Assembly (NCBI GenBank): GCA_033060915.1
Contig: CM065381.1
Span: 33,514,336 to 33,578,335, forward strand
Origin: Euryodendron excelsum
Lineage: Eukaryota > Streptophyta > Magnoliopsida > Ericales > Pentaphylacaceae
Reading direction: 5' to 3'
DNA: 64,000 nt
Positions 33,401 to 44,931 of this stretch are shown here, one piece after another. How positions within the stretch are numbered: the first letter of the stretch is position 1; every line of letters starts with the position of its first letter. Below the pieces are notes generated by a model. It saw only the letters and a list, made by a program, of their open reading frames with translations. It ran no database searches and had not been told where the DNA came from. The translations under genes were made by a program, and so were the position numbers.

Positions 33401-35216
33401 TCCTTTTTCTTGGTGTCCAAGTTAAACCCTAGAACCCACGTTTAGGAAACCCTAATTTTCATCCCCAAAAACATAGTTTCCAATTCCTTATTTTGGCCTC
33501 AAAACCTAGATTTTCAAAACCTCTTGTTTTCTACATCAAAACTATATATATTTCCAAAACCCCTTTTCTACGTCAAAAATATAGTCTTCAAAATCTAGGG
33601 CTTCTAAAACTTCTCTTTTCAAAATCTACGCCAAATCCAATCTTCCCCTTTAGGAAACCAAATCCAATCTTCCCCTTTAGGAAACCAAATCCAATCTCTC
33701 TTTAGGAAACTAGATCTTATGCTCCGTTTTTTGAAACAAAATCAAAACACCTCCTTTAGAAACAAAATCCAATCCTTTGTTTTAGGAAATAGGAATTTCA
33801 ATCCTTCCAAATCCAAATCTTTTCTAATTCAAATCTTCCTAATCTCCTACTTTCCTAAACCTTAAGTTTTTTAAACTTAAACTTTTAAATCTTTCCTTAA
33901 ACTTTAAGCTTTCAAACCTTTCTTAATTCCATCCCTTTCCAAATCTTACCTTTCCAAATCTAAATTTTCAAATATTTCTTAAACTCAAACCTTTCCTAAC
34001 TTCAAGAATTTCTAAAATTCAAACACTTTCTAAGTTCAAAACTTTCCTAAATCAAAACTTTCCTAATTCAAAAATTTTTTAAGATGAAACCTTTCTTATT
34101 TCAAAACTTTCCTAAAATGAAAATTTCCTAAAACGAAACTTTCCTAATTCAAAATCTTTCCTAAAATGAAACTTTCCTAAAACGGAACTTTCCTAATTCG
34201 AGTCTTTCCTAAATCCTATCTTGCTTAAGTCTAGGTTTCCTAAACCTCAATCTTTCCAAAACAAGTCCAAATCTTTCCTCCAAGTTCTATCTTTCCAAAT
34301 CAAAGTCCATTCTTTCTAATTCCAAACTCTAATTTTCAATCTTTTCTTCTAAGTTTAAATCAAAAATCTATTTTCTATCGGACTCTTGTCCAAATTACGA
34401 CTGACTTGATTCCTCAAAAAGGATACGTAGGCAACCCTCATGGGTGGTACGATCACAACCTTTTTCAAGCTTTTACTTCCATAACTTCTTTCAAATCTCC
34501 AATTCCATAACATTTTTCAAGTTTCTAATTCCATAATTTATTTACTAGTTTTCAATTCTAAAAATCTATTTCTAAATCTCTATTTTCAAATTTGAAAACT
34601 TTCCAAAATCAAATCTAGCTTTTCAAATTTCTTTTCTTAAATCAAATCAATTTCTTTCCAAATCTATTTTTCAAATCTCTTTTTTTGCACTTACATATCA
34701 TGCATCATTCTTTTTCTAAAGTAGATAAGATTAAACATTTGTTAGTTGAAGACTCTCATAGGTAAATCTAGGGTAGATAGATATGTAGGTACCGCAAAGG
34801 CGGGGTAGGGTGATGGCTTAATGAGCCTTCCCTACACGTAACCAACCTCCGAACCTAGAATCATTGTTTTCAAAGACCAAAATGGAGTTTATTTTCAAAA
34901 AAGGGCTTAAATGTTTTCAAAGGTTGCCAAACAACCCGTTTTCCTAAAAACCATCTCTTGAGGAAGTATTTTCAAAATCATTTTCAAAAGCCTTAAGTGT
35001 AGTCTTCGGATTATGTTTAGTTTTTATGTGACCTAACTCACCTTAATCAAGTTAGGTGGTGACTCCAAATGTTTTCCAAAAGCCCTTTATTCAAATTTGT
35101 TTTCAATTCAAACCTAGTCGCACTCATTTTTCTAGGAGGGTGAGTTCTAATGAGAGAGTACAGTATTTTTCTGCTTGTGTGTGTATTCCTCGAGTGTGAA
35201 AAATTTGGGCGCGACA
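30453..35216 (+). mobile_element. Solo LTR (4764 bp) inserted into the 5' LTR of element B
   Basis: Starts TGTAAGCACCCC and ends GGGCGCGACA. CAGGC flanks it on both sides (30448-30452 and 35217-35221), an exact five-base target duplication, and removing it restores an uninterrupted LTR of B. It is a complete LTR of the same family with its own palindrome (32049-32071), TATA box (32152-32159), AATAAA (32468) and splice-donor-like site. No primer site follows it. It is therefore a solo LTR left after recombination between the two LTRs of a younger insertion. Confidence 0.9.
32049..32071. promoter_or_regulatory. 23-bp palindrome and TATA box of the solo LTR
   Basis: Arms TGGCACCACT and AGTGGTGCCA, a matched pair although both differ from GGCGCC by a transition, so symmetry is kept. 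TATAAATA follows at 32152-32159. Confidence 0.65.
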
Positions 35217-38200
35217 CAGGCGCTAAGTCCCTTTAGCAGCTTCTCGAGATCAGGCAGTCTCGGGAATGATCGCGAATCGTCAGAGTAGCGGAAGTACTCA
35301 TAAACATCACAACCGTCAGAGTAGTGGAAATACTCGCAAATAGGTCGATATAGGGAATTGCAAACAAACTCTTGTATCACGGGACCGCCGTCAGAGTGGC
35401 AGAAATACTCAAAACCCAGGTCAACACTGGTGCCTGCTAGCCCACTTTGGTAAAAAATAACCAAACTGCCCCTAGGGTCATTTTTCGGCACGTTTCTCGA
35501 GAAAGTACCTAAGTCCTTAGAACGGTAAGTCCACCCTTTGAAGATCTTCCTAGAGATGATCCGGTATGATTATGTGTCTTCTAGCCAGTTTTGGGCCAAT
35601 TCTGAGACTTTTCCGTCAATATGAACATTTTACCCCTAAGCATCCAAGCGCCCCGGGGACCACACCGGCTCTGGATATCAAACCGGTAATCACTTGAGAA
35701 TCCTTTTTATAGTATTCTCAACCTTCCTTTATCTTTTTGGATCATTCTGAGTAGATTCCGGCAAACCCAGTGCAAAATGACCGTTTTGCCCCTGGTGGGC
35801 TGGTCTTTTTTTCCGACCACACCGGCTCTGGGTGTCAAACCGGTAGCCTTTGGGAACATTCTAAATAATATTTCTGAATCTCGAGTCTTCTTCAAGGACA
35901 TTCTGAGTTCGTCCCGGCAACTCTCCGGCCTGGTTGGCTGTTTTGTCCGTAATGGCCCGGTCAACCCTTCCGACTCATCCTGTCCTCATTTTTCAAGTCA
36001 AATACCTCTAGGACTCTATTCTAAGGGTTCCTGTCCCTTTTCGTCTTTTCAGGCCATTCCTAATCCCTTAAATCCTTCCCGGACCTTTCAGAGCCACACC
36101 TAGTGAAGCTAGGCTAAAAATTGCATGGCAGTTACTAGTACAGGCGCCTAAATCTTCTGAAGATACGTTGCTTGCTGACCTTAAAACTTTCCTAAGTGGC
36201 TGGCGCCACTACTACTGGCGCATAAGGGTTTTTGGCCAGGCAGCACTGCAACAGGTACCAGGTTATTCTTCTGTCTATAAATATAGAGCCTCCTCCAGCG
36301 TGAAAGAGGTCCACAAACTCAGTCTAAAAATCCTACTTTTCGAAACACAAAGGTCATAGCCTCCCAAAAACCTAGTCTCCTTTAGGTTCTCCAAACCCTA
36401 GTCACCATACAAAAACCCTAGCCTCCTATACACTCATACACACTCTCATATACTCATACACTAGCCCCCAAAGCATCCATTGAAGACTTGAAGTGCCGTA
36501 ACCCGAAGCTCTCGAAGATCAAGACAAGTTCTTGAAGATTAAGACGAAAATTGAAGCGAAGACCGAAGCAAAGCAAGAAAAACGAAGCGCGCAAAGCAAA
36601 GCAAAATAAAGAAGACACAAGGTAGGCTCTCTATTTAAGTTTACGCATCTCCCCCCTCTCTCTTCTCTCTCCGAACCCACTTGGGTTTTCTTCCATTTTA
36701 ATCTTCCATCTTCTTCCCCCCCTTCTTGCATGCTTGAAACAAGGGACTTCCCGGTCCATGTGTAGGATTACGCTATTGGAGGGTCATCGTGTCGAGGGCT
36801 TTTTCTTTTAGTCTAACCAGAGGCCATGTGGGTTCGGCCCCTTTGATTATGTGGTGAAGCTTTTAACCTTGTATGTTCACGACCCCAACTTGCATTGTGC
36901 ATATCATGATCTTGCATTCTTCCAAAATTCATTTTCAAACTCGTTTTCAAAAGCTTGCATCAAAATTGTTTTCAAAACTTACATCAAAATTTTATTTTTC
37001 AAAACTTGTTTTCAAAACCACAGTCCTAAGGTGGTTCTAGCCTTTCCATGGCTAGGGTTGCTTTAGGAAAGTGTTACATTTAAAGTGACCAATACGGTCA
37101 ATATTTTCAAATCCTTGTTGTTTTCAAAACCACTATCTTAAAGTAGTTTTAATCTTCTTATGGTTAGAATTACTGTAGGAAAGTGAGATATTTTATATAC
37201 TTTCTAAAAACTCACTTTTCAAATCTCTCCCTATAAAAATCTCTTTTCTAACATACTTTCTAAAAACGTTTCCTAGCTCTCCTTCCTAGAAAAACTCTTT
37301 TCAAAACTCCTTTCCAAAAACTCTCTTTTCAAAATTCGCTTTCCAAAAACTCTTTTTTAAAATCGTTTTCCTAAAAACTCCTTCCAAAATCTTCTTTCTA
37401 AAACTCTCAAGTTCGCTTTCCAAAAATCCCCTTTTAAGATTGCTTTCCATAAATCTTCCTTTCCAAAAATCCACTTTCTAAAATCTCTTTTTTTAAAGCC
37501 CAAGTCAAACCCTAGAACCCACAATCAGGAAACCCTAATTTCCTTTCTCAAAAACATGTTTTCCAATCTTGCCTAAAAACCTAGGTTTTCAAAATCTATT
37601 TCCTACATCAGAACTATAGTCTTCCAAATCTAAGGTTTCTAAAACTTCCCTTTCCAAATCCATGTCAAATCCAATCTCCCATGTAGGAAACCAAATCTAA
37701 TCTCTCCATTTAGGAAACTAGATGCAATCCTCCGTTTTTGAAAACAAAATCAAAACATTTCTTTTTAGAAACAAAATCCAATCCCTTGTTTTAGGAAATA
37801 GAAATCTCAATCCTTCCTAGTCTAAACCTTTCCTAATTCACTCTTTCCTAATATCATACCTTCCTAAACCATAAGTTTCCCAAAACTTTCAAATCTTTCC
37901 TTAAACTTTAAGTTTCCAAATCTTCCCTAATTCCACTCTTTCCTAATTCCATACCTTTCCAAATTTCGACTTTCCAAATCCAAATCTAAGTTTTCAATCT
38001 TTTTTAAACTCAAACCTTTCCTAATTTCAAGAATTTCCAAAACTCAAACTTTGAATCCTTCTAAAATTCGAAACTTTCCTAAACTTCAAATCTTTCCAAA
38101 TTTAAAACTTTTCTAATCTAAAACTTTCTTACTTTAAAAACTTTCCTATTTCAAAACATTCTAAATTCAAAACTTTTCAATTTCAAAACTTTCTTAAAAT

Positions 38201-39385
38201 AAAACCTTTCCTATATCAAAACCTTTCTTAAAATGAAACTTTCTTAATCCCAAACTTTCCTAAAATGAAACTTTCTTAAAACGAAACTTTCTTAAAATGA
38301 AATTTTCCTATTTTGAAACTTTCCCAATTCGAATTTTTCCTAAATCCAATCCTTCCTTAATCTTCCAAGTCCAACATTCGAGTAAAGTCTTTCTTAATCT
38401 CAAGTCTTTTCTAAATCTTTTCTTTCCTAAATCTGGGTTTCCTAAATCTCTATCTTTCTAAATCAAAGTCTAATCTCTTCCATTTCAAATTCCAATCTTC
38501 TATTCTAAATTCAAATCAAATCCAAATTCCAATTCAATTTCTTCTTCCATATCAAATCTTCTATTTTCTATCGGACTCTTGTCTGAACTGCGACTGACTT
38601 GATTCCTCAAAAAGGATACATAGGCAACCCTCATGGGTGCAGTCACAACCTTTTTAAAGTTTCTAATTCCATGATCTATTTCAAACTTCCAATTTCAAAT
38701 TTCTATTTTCAAATCTCTATTTTCAATCTCCAAAACTTTCTTTCAAAATCAAATCTATCTCTTCAAATCTCTTTTCTAAAATCAAATCAAGTTCTTTTCA
38801 AATCTACTTCCAAATCTATTTTTCAACTCTCTTTTTCTTGCACTTACATATCATTCATCATGTCTTTTTAAACATTTTTACTATAAAGTAGATAGGATTG
38901 GACATTTATTAGTTGAAGACTCTTATAGGTGAATCTAAGGTAAATAGACATGTAGGTACTGCAAGGGCGGGGTAGGGTGATGGCTTAGTGCGTCTTCCCT
39001 ACACGTAACCAACCTCCAAACCTAGGATCATTGTTTTCGAAAGACCATAACGGAGTTATTTTTCTAAAAAGGGCTTAAATATTTTCCAAAGGTTGCCAAA
39101 CAACCTATTTTCTTAAAAACCCTCTCTTGAGGTAGTATTTTCAAAATCGTTTTCAAAAACTCTAAGTGTAGTATTCGGATTGTGCTTAGTTTTTAGGTAA
39201 CCTAACTCACCTTAATCAAGTTAGGTGACGACTTCAAATGTTTTCCAAAAGCCCTTTATTCAAATCAATTTTCAATTCAAACCTAGTCACACTCATTCTT
39301 CTAGGAAGGTGATTCTAACGAGAGAGTACATCATTTTTTCCGCTTGTGTGTGTATTTCTCGAGTGCGAAAAATCTGAGCGCGACA
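35217..39385 (+). repeat. 5' LTR of element B, remaining 4.2 kb
   Basis: Continues the LTR begun at 29993 and ends GAGCGCGACA at 39385, followed by GC and the primer site. TATAAATA is at 36276-36283; the palindrome at 36201-36222 is damaged (one arm TGGCGCCACT, the other ACTGGCGCA). AATAAA at 36605 is followed by AAG/GTAGGC at 36621/36622. Its middle part matches the 3' LTR of B (48240-51349) more closely than the LTRs of A. Confidence 0.85.
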
Positions 39386-39387
39386 GC

Positions 39388-39405
39388 TGGCGACTCCACT
39401 AGGGA
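39388..39405 (+). promoter_or_regulatory. Primer-binding site of element B
   Basis: TGGCGACTCCACTAGGGA, two bases after the LTR end and differing from the site of element A at two positions. It marks the start of the internal region of B. Confidence 0.8.
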
Positions 39406-40873
39406 CACTTAGAGGGTTAGGCCGCAGTTATGTCTCTTTACCCTTCACCCATGTAGAGTCTTCAATTAACTTGTTCAATTCTATTCACTTTAAATTTTCA
39501 AAACCCAATTTTCAAAAATTATTTTTAAAAAAAACATGCATTTATTTATATTATCTTGTATTAAGTTTGCCATCCACATACTAACTCTAGCACCTTTGTT
39601 TTGTAGGTGCGTTTTTTGTTTAAATTTTATTAACTGCTATGCATGAATGTGATGAACAGGATGAATCGGAGTTATTGGGCTCTTTCCTCTACTTTCAAAA
39701 ATCACACATACTCTGCACGTGCACTTGCATTTTTACCCTGATATGACCCTTCTAGTTAGAAAGAGGGAACGGTATATTGGTTGTGCGTAAGATGCTGTGT
39801 CAATTTCTTCACCTACGGCCTCTTGATGGTTCCCCCGCTCGGATCACCAACCGATCATGGCACCACCTCGGGGAGTGGGCCTAGGTTTGAAGATCTGGGG
39901 ATCGAGCCTTTTTAGGATGCATTAGTCAACCCTCAACCTCATGCTCATATATACACCTTGCATAGCTGAACCTCTACCGGATTTAAGACACGTGCACCAT
40001 TTTCAAAACCATAGAGGAAAGGGCGACTGCTCTTACTTTCATTTATATCTGTTTATTACTGTTGTTATAATGATTGTATTCTTACTGTTATAATGACTGT
40101 CTAACTACTCATACATGCATATGTACTTCAACTGTATTCTCTTTCCTTATACTTTATGCTTCCATTTTCATGCATTTCATATTCCATGTCAAGATGAGAG
40201 TTCCAAGCAACTCAAGTCACTGCATTCTCATGCATATGATCAATCCATTGAGAGTGACACCTAGTTCACTCTCCCTTGCATTAAACCTACCTAAACCCTA
40301 AGGGTTCCCATGTAACCCTAAGACTCATGACATGCACATTAGTTCATTCCATAAGAGGGGCCCCAATCCTTCTATGCTCACAGAGATGGAGTTGTCAAGA
40401 AGACAAGGGGCAGTCAATCAACAAGGTCTCTCAGCGACCTTCTCGACATCAAATTCAAGGAAGGCGAATCCGAAGACTCAAGAGTAGTTTAAGACTTCTT
40501 ATGTAAAACTAGATAGGCAGAAATCCCAAAGAAACATGTTCCCTCTCCCCCTGTTAAAATGTATTTCAATTCTTTTATATCTAAAACCCAAAGTTAAAAT
40601 GTATTTCTTTATTTTCCTCGAGCAAATGGATGAATGAATATGTAAATGGATGAAATCCCCCATTTGATGGTAAAGTATCTGCATACAGGGGCAGAAACCC
40701 CTATCTCCAAAAGTGGGCCAATACATCATGATTAGTTTCCCTCTTAAATAAGGACACCCTAGGACATGCATTGCATAAAGCTCTTTAAAAACCAAAAACT
40801 GACTTGCGATTTGTGTTTTTGTGTTTTTGTCTTTTCCTTTTTATTTACAAAGATCACCTTGCACTGAGTCAAC
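39406..40873 (+). other. Untranslated leader of element B
   Basis: Non-coding; collinear with the leader of element A. A T-rich stretch ending TTTGTTTTGTAG at 39606 is a likely splice acceptor. Small frames such as 40074-40301 are not shared with A and are not called. Confidence 0.65.
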
Positions 40874-42986
40874 ATTGCTCCCAAGAAGGGGCAACATCCA
40901 CCTAGGGATCCCATTATCACCTGGCAAAGAGCATCACTGATGGCTGCTAACCCTGAAGAATCATCTTAAGTTTCTCGAGAAGAGGTTAACAAAATGAGGA
41001 CCAAGATGGATGAGATGCTCAAACTCATTCAAACTATGGCTATGAAGGATGCTACTGCAGTCCCATCATCATCTATGACTTCGTCCAAGGACCCTGTACC
41101 CACAAATCCAAGGATCATGCTTCAGTCTGACAATGTTGGGAGGACTAAGGAAGATGCCAACGGGATCAGCGCTGAAGAGGAGGAGACCATATTATATTCA
41201 CCTGTCGTAAACAAGGCCCCCCTAGACCCTCTCAGTCTGAAAATCCAAGGGCTAGAGGATTCGCTGCGAAGTCTCCATGGCCACAACACTTACAAGTTCA
41301 CTGCCTATGACGAGTTATGTTTCTTTCCTAACCACCCGAGACCTGCTAAGTTCAAAATGCCTGACTTCCAGAAGTATGACGGCACTGGTAACCCCGTCTC
41401 TCATCTTTGTCTCTATGCTGGAGTGCTTAGTGGTCATGACAACGATCTAAAACTCCTTATGTAGCTGTTCCAACATAGCCTCACGGGGTCTGCTCTACAA
41501 TGGTTCGCCCGTCTAGACCTAAGGAAGATCACAACTTGGATCGAGCTGGTCAATGCGTTCAAAGCCCAATATCGTCACAACATCAACCTCACTTCCAATC
41601 GATGGTCCCTGATGACGATGAGTAAAGGTGAGAAGGAAACCTTTAAAGGATATGCCCTAAGATAGAGGGAGGCCATTGCACAAGTCAATCCCCCGCTGGA
41701 AGAGAAGGAGTACGTGCAACTGTTTGTGCACACTTTTCAAGGTATATACTATGAGAAGCTCTGCACAAGTGTAGGAAAAAGCTTCTCCGAGCTCATCATG
41801 CACCGGGAAGATGATAGAAAATAGCCTCAAGACAGGGAGGATTACGGACCCCTACGCTAAGACTGGAGAGTATACCGCCAACATAGCCAAAAAGGTGGCT
41901 ACTACAAGGGGTACAATCAAGAAGGAAAGTGAGGTGTCTGCCATCTTGCCTAGCCAATCCCTCTAATATACTGTCTTGCCTGGCCAATTACCCCAATACC
42001 GACCGCCACCACAATCACCTCCTGTCCTACCCTTACCCACTTTAACCATGCCTACTCCAATCGCTAACTACGGCCCTGTTGGGGCACGACCCAACTTTAA
42101 TAGGCTTGCCCAAATCACCCGTGTTTTTGATACCTTAGCTTGCACCCAAACCGAGACTTACCACAACTTTCTGAAGAACAATATTTTGAAGCCCATGCCT
42201 GCTCGTCCATTGCCAAGCACTCTACCCCTAACCTTCAATACCACCCTTACTTGTGAATATCATTCGGGTGGCCAAGGACACAACACTGAAAGTTGCTTCT
42301 CTCTCAGGCATAAAATTCAGGACCTGATAGATAACAAAACTATTGATCTGCAACCGGTAAAGCTAGCGCCTACTCCCAATGTGACCACCAACCCTCTGCC
42401 GGACTACACCGTCAACATGATACTAGTAGAAATGGAAGGCAAGGGAGAGTTCGACGAGCCCGAGGCCGAAGATTATGAGGACGATTAGGAGACCGATGAA
42501 GAAGATGACTGGGAGGAAGACTTCCCATTATGCCCGATCTATCTCTATAACCCTCATGAGGTGCCTGATGCTTCTGATTGGCCAGTTGAGGAGCCAATGT
42601 TTTCGGAAGAAGAGCTTGCTGAAAACATGGCTGTTGATGGATGGGGCGCTGAGTTTTTGCATTCAAAGTATGTCATGGCGGAACGTCACTTACTAGAGAA
42701 CCCTTGGCCTGCGACTGAGTACAATTATGGAGAAATGAGCTGGGGAGTAGAGAAGCCAAGAGCACAAATAAAACCGTTCGAGTTAGAAGGAGGTGAACTG
42801 GCCACCGTATTTACAGAAGGACTTGTTGCAAATAACAAGAAGGAGATCAATGAAGCTACCAACTGCACCATCACTGCCGACATGTCCGGAGCTCTAGAAG
42901 AAGCCTTTGACTGTCTTGCCCTGGCCAAGGACCCGAATTGCGAATGGAGTATTAAAGATGTGGGCATTGTCCCAAGGCCTTATTGA
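40874..42986 (+). pseudogene. gag: gag of element B (Ty3/gypsy, Tat/Ogre-like), with stops and one frameshift
   Basis: Encodes a Gag polyprotein of about 700 residues, the structural protein of the virus-like particle. The frame can be followed from 40874, where ATT replaces the expected start codon before APKKGQHPPRDP. Blocks in order: a coiled N-terminal stretch (KMRTKMDEMLKLIQTM), the retrotransposon gag domain (FKMPDFQKYDGTGNP at 41356; GSALQWFARLDL at 41489; FKAQYRHN at 41560), LPSTLPLTFN, a zinc-knuckle-like CEYHSGGQGHNTESC at 42252, and a long acidic tail ending GIVPRPY at 42986. Stops replace Gln in LLM*LF (41462) and ALR*R (41664); another lies at 40970 and one at 42486. A frameshift falls between 41822 and 41976. 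No protease follows. Confidence 0.8.
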
Positions 42987-44931
42987 AACAAGAATCCCCG
43001 CAAAAGTGTACAAGAGAGGGGTGTTTTCACCCACTTTCTTTCTATCCCTTTACATTTCATCCTTAAATTAATATCTGCATTTTTGTTTCTTTAAAAAGAA
43101 CTATATGCTTTCCACTAGTATAATGAAATGACTAAATATTTTTATTCATTGTTGTTATCCTCTTTTCTCTTATGAACGGTAACTACTTTCTATGCAAGGG
43201 GCATGGTCTATCTTATGGAATGATCCGACTTGAAAGGATGATAAGCATGAGTTAACCACTAGCCAAATGATTAGCTTTTCGAAGAGAGAAAGGATAGGGA
43301 TGAGTGAGGAAACTACCCAGAGGCAACACTTGCAAGACATTGAAGCTAAGTGATGTGTGGCCAGATTATCAAAATGAAGAGGAGCTATCTTTCATGTTCC
43401 CATAGAAATTCCCTTTGTTTAACCCTTAGAGCCTCGCAACAAACGATGTTTTCTTTGACAACCTTGATCCAAGACTGTCCTCCCCATGCTGGGGCAGACA
43501 ATATTTGGAAACTCTAGGAATGGTATCCCCCCCCACTGTGCTAAGGCAGCATGGAAGGCTCTATAGATTAAGTAATCTAGTTCAAAGTGAAGAGAGGCCC
43601 TCATTTTATTTCCCATACAGTCAGAAGCAACCCCTTGCCAAACCCGTTGAGCCATTTATCTTTCTCGAGAAAATTCTAACCTAGGGATCACCGCCCACGT
43701 TGGGTTAGATTGAATTGCTAACGAAAAAGCCTAAGAAAAAAGGTTTGTAGAATGGTTTGTTTCATAAAAGAAAAGAAAAGAAAAGAGATAAAAAGGACAA
43801 AGCGAAGAAAGGGAGTTGCCAAGGGGCAAAAGGCCAAAAGAAAACAAAAAAGGGGCCTGAAGAAAACCATGATTAAGTCATTATAAAATCATGATAAGAG
43901 GATCGAAAGAGAAGAGAGTCAAGTTTATCTCAAAAAGCATATAGAAAGGGTGAAAGAAAAGAGTTATTTTCACCCTGAGAAGTATATAACAAAAGCAAGA
44001 AGGGAATTAAAGGTGATCCTAGGTTATAAAGAAACCCAATAGAAACAATAGGTTCGAGCCTTTACCCTTTCTTGCAAAATCCCAAAACCATGGCCTACAT
44101 TACAACCCTACTAAAGTCCACTCTGATTGAAAATGGATTGCTTGATCTAAATGAGTTGGACACGCTGTCAAAGCCAAGAATGGATACTAACCCTACTGAA
44201 AAATAGTCAAGGATGGTATGGATCTAAACCCTACTGAAAACAACATCGAATTTGAGCCTACATATTCCATTGTTTCAAAAACCCCATAACCTAGCCTACG
44301 TTACGGTCCTGAAACAAAGCCTCCTCAGATTGAAAGGATTAACCACTTATCGCTCTGTTAAAGGTCAGGTAAGCTGTTGCTAAAACCCCGAGAGTTGAGA
44401 GTTTCTGCCCAATAATCATATACACTAACCCCGAGGTAGAGAGTCGGAGGCGATCAAAAGGTTAAGAAAGGTGCGAAGTGCTATCATCCAATCAAGGAAA
44501 GGTTGAGTCAGAGGAGAGGCTAACCTCCCAAAAAGGAAGGAGTTACCATTCCAAAGATACCGAGTTCGACAACATCCCTTGTCAATCTCTTAGTTAATGT
44601 ATTTCTAATATGTGCATACATTTAAAAAAAAAAAAAAAGCGGCATAAGCTTTGCATACATAGGATATAACTCCCTGTAGAAACAGAAGTCACCAACACAG
44701 TTTAATGTCAACCCCTGTAATAGATACACAACATCATCATTTTTACACAAGCATCGGATCATACACTTAGCTGAAAAAAAAAATTAATCATAAATGTCTC
44801 CGTCTATCCATGCATCTAAATACCATAAATATCCATCTTTGTACAAAACTTACAAAATAAAACTGTCTAACATAAATACATCTCAGGAATAGGGGCAAAG
44901 AAAGATCAAGGTCTACGGCAAGGGGCATCCA
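42987..44931. other. Non-coding region of element B between gag and the antisense gene
   Basis: No frame resembling protease, reverse transcriptase, RNase H or integrase is present on either strand. The first part (43000-43400) matches element A after its gag. A purine-rich stretch with repeated GAAAA units lies at 43765-43860. This is where pol would stand in an autonomous relative. Confidence 0.65.

Noticed and set aside
35217..39385. Third independent LTR standing in tandem after the solo LTR
   Set aside because: The CAGGC duplication shows it is the continuation of the LTR begun at 29993, interrupted by the solo LTR.
43000..44931. Hidden pol in element B
   Set aside because: I looked on both strands for YVDD/YIDD, VDGSS, LWAYRTT and DNG-type motifs and saw none; element C has all of them, so the search was sensitive to the family.
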